This document shows positions 22,764-32,617 of a stretch of 64,000 bases of DNA, one piece after another (the stretch's first letter is position 1; every line of letters begins with the position of its first letter). The DNA is from Magnaporthiopsis rhizophila. Its lineage: Eukaryota > Ascomycota > Sordariomycetes > Magnaporthales > Magnaporthaceae. Made by a program: the position numbers and the translations under genes. Where the stretch lies: positions 509,040 through 573,039 of the forward strand of contig PYSS01000006.1 in NCBI GenBank assembly GCA_003049465.1. Direction: 5' to 3'. Below the pieces are notes generated by a model, which made no database searches, was not told the origin of the DNA, and saw only the letters and a program-made list of their open reading frames with translations.

Positions 22764-23515
22764 GTCTTTCTAGCGCAATGGTGCCAAGAATAACGATGCC
22801 AAGTTTAATATCTTGATAGGAATCAAGCTTTCTTTCTCGGCGGGTTGCTCGAAGATTGGTAGTGGAATAACCTGGTAATGATCTACATTGGCCAGCTGAA
22901 AAACGACAGGATCGAGAATCTCAATGCCGCTGTCTTGGATGCTGGGGAGGAGTAGGACGTGCTACATGGAGCTGGTGTCCCGCTTGGGGTTCGTGCGGCG
23001 GTTGCAACGCCGATCGGATGGCACGAAGGGACCAGGTTGGGGACAGGGACGATCTCGGGAGTTCACAAACAAGTGCAACGTCAACTGGAAGTGCCAAAGA
23101 ATCGCGGAGGGAGTAAACCGATCTTCCCCGCCTTCCCCTCGTTTTCCCCGCCCTCGCCAGCGGTTCCTGCCTCGCCTTGCTCGCGGCAGGCGTGGTATCG
23201 ATGGCAGCCTGGCAGAGATTTATACGGCGGCTGTAAGGCCGTAATCCGACGGTATCATTTGTTCGGATTTTACCACGGGTTCGCTACGGCAGCTTATCAT
23301 ATTCCGGTCCGTTGCTCCTCGTCGTGAACACGAAGGTGCCGTCGGCTAATTATTGCACGGGTCGACCAGTGCAACGGTACTAGTCTCTAAGGGGTAATTT
23401 TCACATTACCCTTTCGGGCATCTTGTTGATGCCATAGCTTGACTACCTAGAACAGCTGCTGTCGTCGGGCATAATCCAGTCCACTAATGGCGCAGCGCAA
23501 TTGGGGTCCTGTAGA

Positions 23516-23522
23516 TATATAA
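23516..23522 (+). promoter_or_regulatory. TATA box of the beta-galactosidase gene
   Basis: TATATAA about 140 bases before the chosen ATG (23661). The spacing leaves a leader of roughly 100 bases, normal for a filamentous fungus. Confidence 0.55.
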
Positions 23523-23660
23523 GTCGAGGACGGGGCGCCGGCACCCCTCGCTCAACGATCTCAACAAAGCGAGGAGCAAAGCCACCATCCATCCGTGGCG
23601 TGGGGTCTTGACGATTGGCACACGATCGCCTTCTCAGCTGGTCCCCACGAAACTGGCATA

Positions 23661-26246
23661 ATGCTCAACCTGCCAACTCTTGCGCTCTTGGCGGCGGCGG
23701 CGGCGGCGGCCCCATGGGTTCAGGCGGCGGCGACCCCCGGGCGCGACCGCAGCAGCCTCAACGCCGGATGGAAATTCTCACGCTTCACGTCCAACCCCGA
23801 CTCGCTGTCCTACAATACACTCAAGCCGTGGATACTGCCGTTGGCCAACGACTTCATAGTCAACGGCGCCAAGTACCAGCCTCCCACCGGGACGCCTCCC
23901 GGCAGGAACGTCCAGTATGCCCAGTCGTCCTTCAACGACGCCGGCTGGCAGAGCGTCGATCTGCCCCACGACTGGGCCATCACGGGACCCTTTAACGCGC
24001 CGGGCATCAGCGGCGGCATGGGCCGACTGCCCACCAACGGGGTGGGCTGGTACCGGCGGAACCTCACGGCGACGGCGGCCGACGTGGATGGGACCAAGTC
24101 GGTCTTCCTCGACGTCGACGGGGCCATGTCCTATGCAGCCGTCTGGCTGAACGGGAACCTGGTCGGCGGCTGGCCGCATGGGTACGCGTCGTGGCGGCTC
24201 GACCTGACGCCGTACCTCAAGGTCGGGTCCAACATCCTCGCCGTGCGGCTGGACAACGCGGTGGACAACTCGCGCTGGTATCCCGGCGCGGGCATCTACA
24301 GGAACCTATGGCTCGTCAAGACGGACAAGACACACGTGGCTCAGTGGGGCACTTTCGTCACAACCCCCACTGTGTCTGCGAGCTCGGCGGTGGTCAACCT
24401 GGCCGTGCAGGTGGAGAACCTGCGCAACGAGACCAGGCAGCTCGATGTGGGCACTGAGGTCTACAAGATCGACCGGAGCACTGGAGAGGCAGGGACGGCT
24501 GTGGTGGCGTCGTTCAAGAAAAGCACAGTGAGCGTCGCCGCCGGCAAGAAGCAGTCGGTCAACGCGTCCGTCACCATCTCCAACCCCCAGCTCTGGGGTC
24601 CGGCGCCGGGCCAGACGCCGAACCTTTACCTGGCGGTCACCACGTTGTCCGTAGGCGGGACCGTGATCGACACCTATACGACCCGGTTTGGTATCCGCTC
24701 GGTGACGTACGACGCGAACAGGGGCCTCTTGATCAACGGCCAACTGGTACGCGTGCAGGGTACGTGCAACCACCACGACCAGGGCGCCATCGGGGCCGCT
24801 ATCAACCTGCGAGCGACGCAGCGGCAGCTGCAAATGCTACAGGAGATGGGTTCCAACGCGCTGCGGACGTCGCACAACCCGCCCGCCCCGGAGTTCCTCG
24901 ACATGGCCGACAGCATGGGCTTCATGGTCCTGGACGAAGTCTACGACTGCTGGTCGCAGGGCAAGACGGGCAACGACTACCACCTCCTCTACGCGGACTG
25001 GCACGAGCCGGACCTGCGCTCTTTTATACGGCGCGACCGGAACCACCCCTCGATCGTGGCGTGGAGCATCGGCAACGAGATCCAGGAGCAGGGGACCGCG
25101 CTGGGTGGAACCGAGGGGAGGGAGCTGGTGGGCATCGTCAAATCGGAGGACCCGACCCGCGGCGTCACCTCGGCCATGAACTCGGCCGGGGACTCGGCGC
25201 CGCTCCCCGCCGCGCTCGACCTCGTGGGGCTCAACTACCAGGGCGAGTACGGCGCCTACGGCGGCTTCCACAGCAAGTTCCCGTCCAAGATGATCTGGGG
25301 CACCGAGACGGCGTCGTGCATCAGCAGCCGGGGCACGCACCTGTTCCCCGTGACGAGCAGCAACAACGCAGGCTACAGCACCGCCGGAGGGTCGGACGGC
25401 TCCCGCATGTGGGTGAGCGCCTACGAGCTCCAAAACCCCGGCTGGGGAGGGAGCCCGGACGCCGTCTGGGACTCCCAGGACAGGTTCCCGTTCGTGGCGG
25501 GCGAGTTCGTCTGGACCGGGTTCGACTACCTCGGCGAGCCGACCCCTTACGGCGGCAACGGCGGCGCGCGTAGCTCCTACTTTGGCATCGTCGACCTAGC
25601 CGGGTTCAAAAAGGACCGCTTCTACATCTACCAGGCCCGCTGGAGGCCCGACCTGCCCATGGCCCACATCCTGCCGCACTGGACCTGGCCCGACCGCGTC
25701 GGCCAGACCACGCCCGTGCACGTCTTCAGCTCGGCCGACGAGGTCGAGCTGTTCGTCAACGGGGCCTCGCAGGGCCGGAAGAAGCGTCCCGGCAAGTCCG
25801 TTTACCGCTTCCGTTGGGACAGCGTCAAGTACAGCCCCGGCGACCTGCGGGCCGTGGCGTACAAGGGCGGGAAGGAGTGGGCCGTCGACACGCAGGTGAC
25901 GGCCGGGAACGCGGCCGCCCTCAAAGTCACCGTCGACCGCGCCGCCATCGCCGCCGACGGGGCGGACCTGGCCTACATCACCGTGGCGGTTGTGGACGCC
26001 AAGGGGACCGTGGTGCCGCGCGCCAACAACACCATCACCTTCGCCGTCAGCGGGCCGGGGAAGCTGGTGGCCACGGACAACGGAGACCCGACCGACATGA
26101 CGGCCTTCCCCAGCGCGAACCGCAAGGCCTTCTCAGGGTTGGCGCTGGGCATTGTCAAAGCGAACGCGGGGGCGACTGGGTCCATTACGGTTACGGCATC
26201 GTCGGGTGGGATCACTGGCGGTCAGGTGGTTATCAAGGCGAGCTGA
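23661..26246 (+). CDS. Secreted GH2 beta-galactosidase
   Basis: A single 861-aa exon. I start at MLNLPTLALL (23661) because it opens a signal peptide (ALLAAAAAAAPWVQA); an ATG-less 22-residue extension upstream is not needed. Family GH2 order is clear. A sugar-binding jelly-roll domain (DLPHDWAITGPF, WYRRNL, GWPHGYASWRLDLTPYL) is followed by an immunoglobulin-like domain and a TIM barrel with RVQGTCNHHDQGAIGAA and NALRTSHNPPAPEFLDM. The acid/base is Glu473 in WSIGNE and the nucleophile is Glu549 in IWGTETASC. Two C-terminal beta domains follow, the last Big-like (AAIAADGADLAYITVAVVDA). It would hydrolyse terminal beta-galactosides outside the cell, for example from hemicellulose. The N-terminal HHDQG matches bacterial-type GH2 sequences rather than the usual fungal GH35 enzymes, so horizontal origin is possible. 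The frame is intact. Confidence 0.9.
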   Translation: MLNLPTLALLAAAAAAAPWVQAAATPGRDRSSLNAGWKFSRFTSNPDSLSYNTLKPWILPLANDFIVNGAKYQPPTGTPPGRNVQYAQSSFNDAGWQSVDLPHDWAITGPFNAPGISGGMGRLPTNGVGWYRRNLTATAADVDGTKSVFLDVDGAMSYAAVWLNGNLVGGWPHGYASWRLDLTPYLKVGSNILAVRLDNAVDNSRWYPGAGIYRNLWLVKTDKTHVAQWGTFVTTPTVSASSAVVNLAVQVENLRNETRQLDVGTEVYKIDRSTGEAGTAVVASFKKSTVSVAAGKKQSVNASVTISNPQLWGPAPGQTPNLYLAVTTLSVGGTVIDTYTTRFGIRSVTYDANRGLLINGQLVRVQGTCNHHDQGAIGAAINLRATQRQLQMLQEMGSNALRTSHNPPAPEFLDMADSMGFMVLDEVYDCWSQGKTGNDYHLLYADWHEPDLRSFIRRDRNHPSIVAWSIGNEIQEQGTALGGTEGRELVGIVKSEDPTRGVTSAMNSAGDSAPLPAALDLVGLNYQGEYGAYGGFHSKFPSKMIWGTETASCISSRGTHLFPVTSSNNAGYSTAGGSDGSRMWVSAYELQNPGWGGSPDAVWDSQDRFPFVAGEFVWTGFDYLGEPTPYGGNGGARSSYFGIVDLAGFKKDRFYIYQARWRPDLPMAHILPHWTWPDRVGQTTPVHVFSSADEVELFVNGASQGRKKRPGKSVYRFRWDSVKYSPGDLRAVAYKGGKEWAVDTQVTAGNAAALKVTVDRAAIAADGADLAYITVAVVDAKGTVVPRANNTITFAVSGPGKLVATDNGDPTDMTAFPSANRKAFSGLALGIVKANAGATGSITVTASSGGITGGQVVIKAS

Positions 26247-26677
26247 GGTAGCTACCCTGACTGCGCGTAACGGCTACCAGGTGTGGGCGTCGTGGCGGCT
26301 CGACCACAATGTAAGCTTCGACCTTGGAAAGTACCTGTCTTGGAATTACTCTGTGGCTACGGTCGCTGGCAAAAAATGGGCCTGGTTCATATTTCGGGGG
26401 AAAATGTCGTGGCCTGCTCGCATCCAATATTCACGGTTCCCAGTTGGCCCATGTGTTCCTGTTCTAGTAATACGACATTGAATCAAACCTCGGTGCATTC
26501 TGTTGCCGGTTTTCTTCTGCTCGTCCATATGGCGGCGGCGGCGGCATGCCTGCGTTAACCACAATGATAGCCCTCACTGACAATGGGTGATTCGCCCTTA
26601 CAGGATCACCCTTGCACATGAACTTCACCTCATCTAGTAACCCACTCGCCTCGCTCATTAGACTAGTCTATGCCTTC
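26247..26677. other. 3' flank of the beta-galactosidase gene
   Basis: No gene is seen. At 26287-26305 a 19-base stretch repeats exactly part of the beta-galactosidase coding sequence (24186-24204), suggesting a small duplicated fragment. Confidence 0.4.
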
Positions 26678-26941
26678 TCATCCAAACACTCGGCCAGTTT
26701 CAACCATGATCTCTCTAAAAGACTCGGCCCGACTCCGATCCAGGGTTCGGAAAACCGAAATGGCTTCGCGCGGAAGTTCGACCGCCCTGTCCGTGTTGTC
26801 TAGTTTATCCTCCACAAAAGCGAGCTGAGGGAGGCCGACACCAACCAAGTCATGGGCTGGGCCGGGCACCGTTCTGCGCAGCGCTAGGCACTCGACAAGT
26901 CTCTGCCTCGCGCCGACCCAGTGGGATTGTCGCATCCTCAA
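26678..26941 (-). pseudogene. TPR-repeat fragment, probable tail of a broken NLR
   Basis: The 87-aa minus-strand frame reads like two tetratricopeptide units: RQRLVECLALRRTVPGPAHD, LVGVGLPQLAFVEDKLDNTD and RAVELPREAISVFRTLDRSR. The spacing (LxxxLALRRxxxGPxHxxxxxxLxxLAxVxxxxxxxxxAxELxREAIxxFR) is that of the kinesin-light-chain type TPRs found at the C-terminus of many fungal NLRs. It lies on the same strand and downstream of the NACHT fragment at 27440-28060, the order expected of a single ancestral gene. No complete gene remains. Confidence 0.4.
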
Positions 26942-27439
26942 AGTGGCGAGAGAACACTGCGTCAGGGCGACAAAATGATTTGGTAACTTGAAATCTTGTG
27001 GTGAGATATGGTTTTGTCCAGCACTTCTCGGTCTCCTCCAAGTTGCCTTGGTGTAATTAAGTCACAGTTCCCGATGCAAGAGTACGCACCTTTCAAGAAG
27101 ATCGTTCGACAGGCCCGATGCTTTTTCGTGGGCCTACACAACCTCCCCGTAATTGGTATTTTTTCCTGGGGCTCTGCCTTCCTGTTAACAGCATAGTAAC
27201 AGTTGCCGACATTGTAATAAGGTTTGGAATCTCTGGGTCGTTTAATGGCAGACATTGCTTACGGATTGTAAGACACTTTAATTATCGTGTAGGCCGAAGC
27301 TTTGTCGGGATGACTTTTGGAATTGCACAACCCCAGTGTTAATATAAACGAGGGCTATGAGTGGATTCGCTATCGCAAAGGATATTGAACCCAATTTTTA
27401 GCCTGGTTAATAGACGGTCTCGCTCTTGGCCTATATGGC
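26942..27439. other. AT-rich relic spacer between TPR and NACHT fragments
   Basis: No gene is seen. Composition is lower in GC than the flanking genes, with several TAAT and TTAA strings. It is probably degenerate coding DNA of the former NLR. Confidence 0.35.
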
Positions 27440-28060
27440 ACAATGGGTCTTGAAATCTGTCATATTATCGAACAAGTTATGGCAAAGGCGAATAGCTCGA
27501 CAGCTGTGGAAGCCGACTTCATATTAAGTTCCAAAGACGGTCTCATTTCTGAGTTAAGGCCCTGCTCGATATCCAGCCAGTTCCGGCTCGAAGCAGTCCA
27601 TTTAGTGAGTGTGCGCTGCGACGACGCCTGGTTAATGAGGCGCAAGAGCTCCTCTCGATTGTGGACACACTCATCGAGACCATCAATAATGATAATGGCG
27701 CTTCTAATGTCTCGATCCTGGAAGATGCTGTGCATTGGTCCGCGGCTTGGAGGAAACAGAATGCAGTGGGAATATGCGATGATGCCTCTCGAATGGTGCT
27801 GATTATGCCGCATATCAGCGTCATCTTTCCCTTGCCTGGATCCCCCTTCATCCAGAGTAGTCGACGCTCGGGGTCAGAGTGCCACTGCTGGAACTTTGAA
27901 GTTTCCAGAATCCATTGGAAGACCTCGCTTTGAAGACCGCCCGTTAGGCCCTCAATACGTCTCTTGTCAGCTTCAGGATCCGTGATCAAACTTCCAAGAG
28001 GCCCCTTGCACGCTTCTTCAGGGCCTAGTGGGTTATAGGCCGTGTTAGCACTCGATCTTC
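27440..28060 (-). pseudogene. Broken NACHT module of an NLR
   Basis: Minus-strand reading from about 28057 gives SANTAYNPLGPEEACKGPLG, then ITDPEADKRRIEGLTGGLQ and FQQWHSDPERRLLWMKGDPG, with the P-loop GDPGKGK followed by MT where T/S is expected. After FCFLQAADQ the frame breaks. In another frame FQDRDIRSAIIIIDGLDECV (Walker B) and SSRNWLDIEQGLN follow. Compared with intact fungal NACHT domains about 60-80 residues between Walker A and Walker B are missing, so this is a deletion plus frameshift. It lies just downstream of the SesA-domain gene on the same strand. The module cannot bind nucleotide normally and is almost certainly dead. Confidence 0.75.
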
Positions 28061-28158
28061 CTACGGAGGTAACACAGCTGTGGCAACCTCCAGTTCATTC
28101 ATGTTTAAAGGGGAGAAATCATTTTTCTGTTGCTTGGTTGCTACACGGTCCGCCTTTG

Positions 28159-28809
28159 CTACTTGCCCGGTCCGCTGTAATATGTCCCTCCCAGTTGAAA
28201 GATACCTGGGCCAGTGTTGAAGTTGCTTGTCGTGTTGTCCCGGAAGTTAAATTGGTCCCCGATGCCGCCATGCGAAACGCCGCTCCCACCTGGTACCTCC
28301 AGCATCTCATCTGGTGCTGAAGGCCTGACTCCGTCCAGATTCTTGATAGCCTCTTTCAGATTGGTGATGAGGTCCTGGTCAACCGCGTTGACCGCATGGC
28401 TCCGTGCCAGAAGGGTCATATCATCCATGATCTTCTTGACGAGATCCTCCGCCCGGCCTTTCTTTCCCCACATGCGGCCCCAACTTTTAATGACACGGAT
28501 GTATGACTGGAGGTCAAAAGGCTTTGAGCTACCGAACCGAGGCCCGGCAAGAATGAGCTGAAGTTTCCGGACTTTCTCCACGTAGGACCCGATCACTTTG
28601 TTGATGTCATCTTGCGCGTCACTAGGGAGCCGCCCAGAGTTGGCCTTGATCTTTTCGAGCGTGGCGATGACGAGAGGCAGCTTGTCGCCGACTTCGAGGG
28701 AGGCTTCGGGGAGGTCGCGGACTCCTTGTACTTTGTCGTAGGCATGCACCGTAGCTGTGAGAATGCCGATGGCGCTGGCGATGGCGATGGCGCCGATTAC
28801 TTCGACCAT
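28159..28809 (-). CDS. SesA-domain protein with C-terminal prion-like motif
   Basis: A single 216-aa frame from ATG at 28809. Residues ~1-100 (MVEVIGAIAIASAIGILTAT, then LPLVIATLEKIKANSG) match the SesA-type N-terminal domain found on fungal NACHT and other P-loop NTPases or standing alone as a presumed cell-death effector. The middle is helical. The last ~35 residues abruptly become Gly/Asn/aromatic-rich (GDQFNFRDNTTSNFN, TGPGIFQLGGTYYSG). This resembles amyloid signalling motifs (sigma or PP class) that let NLRs trigger partner proteins by templated folding. The stop is immediately preceded by GCAAGT, a possible non-canonical GC donor, so a spliced SesA-NACHT fusion once existed or still could be made. 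The reading frame is intact, although the neighbouring NACHT is broken. Confidence 0.6.
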   Translation of the reverse strand: MVEVIGAIAIASAIGILTATVHAYDKVQGVRDLPEASLEVGDKLPLVIATLEKIKANSGRLPSDAQDDINKVIGSYVEKVRKLQLILAGPRFGSSKPFDLQSYIRVIKSWGRMWGKKGRAEDLVKKIMDDMTLLARSHAVNAVDQDLITNLKEAIKNLDGVRPSAPDEMLEVPGGSGVSHGGIGDQFNFRDNTTSNFNTGPGIFQLGGTYYSGPGK

Positions 28810-29839
28810 CCTCGCTCGCGTGCAAGGGGCGGTGGGTGACTGCCTCGGTGAGGGCGCCCGAGCGAGGAAAATCCCAGAGGAATGCTGGGCTGTCCGCAGA
28901 GGAGAATGTGATCGAAAGGGAAAGAAAGGGAGAGGTGGGCAATAATTGTCGGGTGGAAAAGGGGCTGGAAGGAATTTCTGTGGATGGAAAGGCGGCGGCT
29001 AGACTCAAAGCTCGGAGAACATGGGGTTTGCGCGGCAGGGGAAAATGAGAATAGAAGGAAGGGCAAATAAATCTGGGTTTGCCTGCCCAGGAGGAAGCCG
29101 CTCGGGCAGCGATCAGCCCAAAACCGCAAAAGTTCTACAAGGTATCAGGTAGAGGTAGGTACCTAAGGAGTTCTCTATGATGAATGAAAAAAAGGCCGGT
29201 GAATCGGAAAACAAGGCATAAAGCTCGTGCCAGGTATCACTGCTATGAAGACGTGGTTGTTGTTTGGAGCTCGTCGCGAAACGCAAGCCAGCCCAACGAC
29301 ATCCACACTCGAGAGTTTCTGCATTTGCATGCTGCTATTTGCAGAGAAGGGTAATTCTATTGGCGCTTCGTCGGCTTGTGGCAGAAATGCCCAGCGATGT
29401 GTAGACGGGATGGACCTGAAATCCCCCAGCCCGTCCTGTCCGCCGGATGGGAAAGCGCATGAAGGCCCAACACTGTCTCGTTGGCATCAGGTCAATCCGC
29501 TCAACATGGATACTGGGCGGCGATGGCGGCATCCAAAGGCTATCGAATATGATTCGCTTTTCGAATACTTCTCAACTGAAGCCCTAGCAATGAATTTTTT
29601 TGTAGGTAGAGGCGGCCGCGTTTGCACGATCCGGTGTGCGATCCTCGGTGATTACGGTACGCATTTTATCTGTCCGCCCGCCGCCCACCAACCGCAGGTA
29701 CCAGCTTACCGAAGCGGGGGCATGCAACATCCATCACAGACAAACGCGTCGAGTCGCCCCGCGATGGCCGACCTCGCCGGACGGTGCTACATTTGGTTCG
29801 CACCTGACGGGTAGGGACCCCGAAGATACCCGGCATGGT
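28810..29839. other. Promoter flank of the SesA gene and gene-free DNA
   Basis: The first ~250 bases are purine-rich on the plus strand (AGGGAAAGAAAGGGAGAGG) and probably form the SesA leader. A 195-aa open frame at 29227-29814 has no domain or natural composition and I do not accept it. Confidence 0.4.
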
Positions 29840-30545
29840 ACTCTCTGAGGAGCGGCCAGCTGGGGCCTGCCAACCTGACCAATGGATATGGCTTTGGCCT
29901 TCAAGCCGCCCTTGCCGGGCGATATCGTCGGACTCATCGACGGTATCGTCATCCCCCACCTTAAGCGTGGCTTCCGTAAATGGTCCGCCCTTCTCGTCGC
30001 TCGAGTCCGAGTCGCTACCAATGACCAGGGGGGTTGGCAGCGGCTCCAGCCACGCGCGAGGCAGCCGTGGAAGGGCAACTGGGGCTCAGAAACCCGGGCG
30101 AGGCGAGTGCCGGACCCCGCACCAGGACGAGCGGGGGAACCAGTGTCTGCCACAAGAGCAGGGGAGTGCATTTTGCAGGCGAGGCGTGGCAGAGACGGCA
30201 GCGGCGCAGGCGGGCGTGAATATTCTATACCACAGTTAAAAGCGCGTTCTAAAGCGACGCCAGGCGATCTTCGGTCGGGCTGACCCAGCGCGTCCGGGAT
30301 CTGCGGCGCATCGTTCTCGTCACAGGTCGAATTGGGTGATGCGTGGAAGCCAGTGGGGCCGTTTCCGACGGGATTATCGCTGATGGTCAGAGATCGGTCT
30401 GCCGTGGCGGTTTGGACAACGGCGCGGTAGATCTGACCCCAAATCAGGGCATCGTCTCGATGACGGGGGAGGGCCGTATTCAGGAGAGGCTTGACGTGAT
30501 GGAAGTCGAAGGAGGCAGAGGCGGCCGCGGAACCGAGTTCAGATG
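29840..30545 (-). pseudogene. Possible FunK1-like protein kinase fragment
   Basis: The minus-strand translation from about 30545 reads SSELGSAAASASFDFHHVKP, LLNTALPRHRDDALIWGQIY and RAVVQTATADRSLTISDNPV. This resembles the region before the kinase core in fungal FunK1 proteins (pattern 'FxxVxPLLxxALxxxxDxxLIWxQxYxAVTES'). Farther on, in another frame, comes an acidic stretch SDSDSSDEKGGPFTEATLK (about 30010-29955). No start codon or kinase catalytic motif (HRDxxxxN, DFG-like) is visible, so this is at best a truncated relic. The assignment rests on recalled pattern and could be wrong. Confidence 0.3.
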
Positions 30546-31816
30546 ATCGTTTCTTAACTAGAAGAGCAGGAAGGTTTCGTGCGTGTCTGCAGGTTGAATT
30601 GGACGAGACGCGGGAGGAATCGAGAATTTTTCTGGTAAGGCCGGTGTCCTTGGTGAACTATGACGTGGACGCTAACCGCCCACCGTGACTGCCCGTGATA
30701 GGAGCCGAGACCTACTGGTTACGGGAGCCTAGCCGACCCGGCGGGTCCGTCGAGCTGCCGCCCCCACCTGACCCCGAGAGAATCCGCCTGTCGAAAGAGT
30801 CGACGAAATTCTCAGATGATAGGGGGTTTATGCCAGAGCCTTACCTACCCAACCCCAGCGATCCCACCAGCGGTCGACGACCAGAACAAGGTTTGAACAG
30901 GCGCGGAGGGTAGCCCTGTTGGGTTAAGTGCTTGTGCTCTACTGCGTATTTTGTTTTGTTTTCCAGCTCCTGTCTGTTTTTGCCATGCGGGTACGCCTTG
31001 AAGCTTACGCAATTATAAGAGTTTGCCCACTGGGGGGGGATCAACCGCCCGGTCATGTCAGCAGTGCTCGGCGGGGTGAACCTCAGCCAAGGAATGGAAT
31101 TGAGCGTATGGACAGTTTTTGGTAGTTTCGAGTTTGCAAGGCGTGAATGTGCCTGCCCTTGCGGGATGAGGGTATTCGTTGTAACCCTGCTCCCTCTGGA
31201 CTCCATGGTGGTGTGAGGAGGCAGGATAGAAGCAGAAAGAAAACAATCAATGACGCGGTCCGCTCTGTAATCCAATGCAGTCGGAAGAGCTAAAGCTGTC
31301 ATATAATATATTTACTGCACACGATCTCCATTGCGATGGGTTCTTGGCGAAGCAACTGGCCGATATGCCCCGGAGTCGGATCTCGGTCTTGCTCACAAAC
31401 CGCTGCCACCTTCCCGATAATCGCTATCGATGATGGTCACTGCAGCAACAACTGAGCCTGTATCTAGGATATCCACCGACAGGTATCGGCGATCGAGTGG
31501 TTGAGCAGATTATAAGCAAACACGACCCAAGCCGAGAGAAGTCCATGAACGCCACAATCACAGAGACTAGGGCCATGTCTCCGAAGGCCTTCGGAGGATA
31601 CGCGACACCGGGCTCCGCAATATGCTAGGCCACCATCTGGTGACGACGGCACATATCTGGCGAGAATCAAGGGCCATCAACGAACAGCCGCCTGTGTAGG
31701 ATTATAAAAAGACGTCGTGGCTAGTCTCTAGATTATTTTCTCTCTGGTCAACAGCAAGACAAACACGAGGAACCACTCGAATTTGCCTACTTCGGTCACC
31801 GACACACAACGACACC
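30546..31816. other. Gene-poor region and promoter of the HD-domain gene
   Basis: Open frames here (for example 30695-30913 plus strand, 30841-31302 minus strand) have no recognisable domain. ATTATAAAAA at 31701-31710 is a good TATA candidate for the HD-domain gene about 115 bases downstream. Confidence 0.45.
31701..31709 (+). promoter_or_regulatory. TATA box of the HD-domain gene
   Basis: TATAAAAA-type element about 110 bases before the ATG at 31817, in a CT-rich leader context. Confidence 0.5.
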
Positions 31817-32617
31817 ATGTCGACCTCTCCGTTTCCCCTGAGCCTGGCCGCGCTCAACATCACCATTCCGCACACTCCCCTCATCGAAGCAAGCTACAAC
31901 CTCGCCAAGCAGCACATCCTCCCCGCCACCCTGGCGCACTGCATGCGCAACCTGGTCTTTGCCTTCCTGCTCGCGAACCGGCTGCCCAACGTTGTCCCCG
32001 AGGCCCTCGACACTGAGGTGTTGGTAGTGTCGATCCTGCTGCACGACATGGGCCTGGCCAACACGACCATCGTCTCCGACGACACGCGCTTCGAGGTCGA
32101 CGGCGCCAACATCGCCCGCACCTTCGTCCAGGGCCACAACTCGTCCTGGGACCGGCACCGTGTGCAATTGATGTGGGACACCATCGCGCTGCACACCATC
32201 AACACGGTCTCGGCCCACAAGGAGCCCGAGGTCGCGCTGTCGGCCATGTCCATCAGCGCCGACTTCTTCGGCCCCTACCTGCAGCTGCCGGCGGGAGTCA
32301 GCACCGAGCCCGGCCCCGGTCAGCTGATCACGGTGGACGAGTACGTCGAGGTCGTGCGCGCGTTCCCGCGGCCGAACTTCAAGGAAAGCGTTATCGAGCG
32401 TGGCTGTTCGCTCTGCCGGCGCAAGAAGGAGACGACGTGGGACAATGTCATGGGCGAGTGGGGTGCCATGTTTGGGCTTGACGGTAACGGCACCGGGAGG
32501 GAGGAGTTTGCGGCCGAGTTTGCGGTGCGGCGCAACAGCGCTCCGACGCTGCTGATGAACCTGGAGCGGCTCAAGCCGCTGGACGACCGGGCAGCAGGGT
32601 TGGCTGGGAGAAGCTGA
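31817..32617 (+). CDS. HD-domain metal-dependent phosphohydrolase-like protein
   Basis: A single 266-aa exon starting ACCATGTCG. The HD signature is seen as His41 (LAHCMRNLVFAFLL) and His76-Asp77 (SILLHDMGLAN), with a later Asp in SISADFFGPYL as a candidate fourth ligand. The overall layout fits fungal HD-domain proteins related to cyanamide hydratase-like enzymes; many members have no known substrate. It has no signal peptide or membrane helix, so it is probably cytosolic. CSLCRRKKETTWDNVMGEWG near the C-terminus is family-like. A metal-dependent hydrolytic or hydratase role is inferred from the domain. Nothing in the neighbourhood (permease, CmcJ-like protein) proves a pathway. Confidence 0.8.
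   Translation: MSTSPFPLSLAALNITIPHTPLIEASYNLAKQHILPATLAHCMRNLVFAFLLANRLPNVVPEALDTEVLVVSILLHDMGLANTTIVSDDTRFEVDGANIARTFVQGHNSSWDRHRVQLMWDTIALHTINTVSAHKEPEVALSAMSISADFFGPYLQLPAGVSTEPGPGQLITVDEYVEVVRAFPRPNFKESVIERGCSLCRRKKETTWDNVMGEWGAMFGLDGNGTGREEFAAEFAVRRNSAPTLLMNLERLKPLDDRAAGLAGRS

Larger units (their letters stand above)
20050..23660. other. Relic-rich, AT-richer gene-poor region
   Basis: This 3.6-kb stretch holds no intact gene. Base composition drops noticeably (for example around 20500-20780 and 21430-21530, with TTAATT and TATAAATA strings). Scattered coding-like debris is listed separately (20968-21290 and 22344-22763). A T20 run lies at 21480-21499. The last 150 bases include TATATAA at 23516-23522, the probable TATA box of the beta-galactosidase gene. 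Decay of duplicated or mobile DNA is the simplest reading, though I cannot name an element. Confidence 0.5.

Noticed and set aside
29227..29814. A 195-aa plus-strand frame in the relic zone
   Set aside because: No domain, signal peptide or conserved motif; composition looks random.
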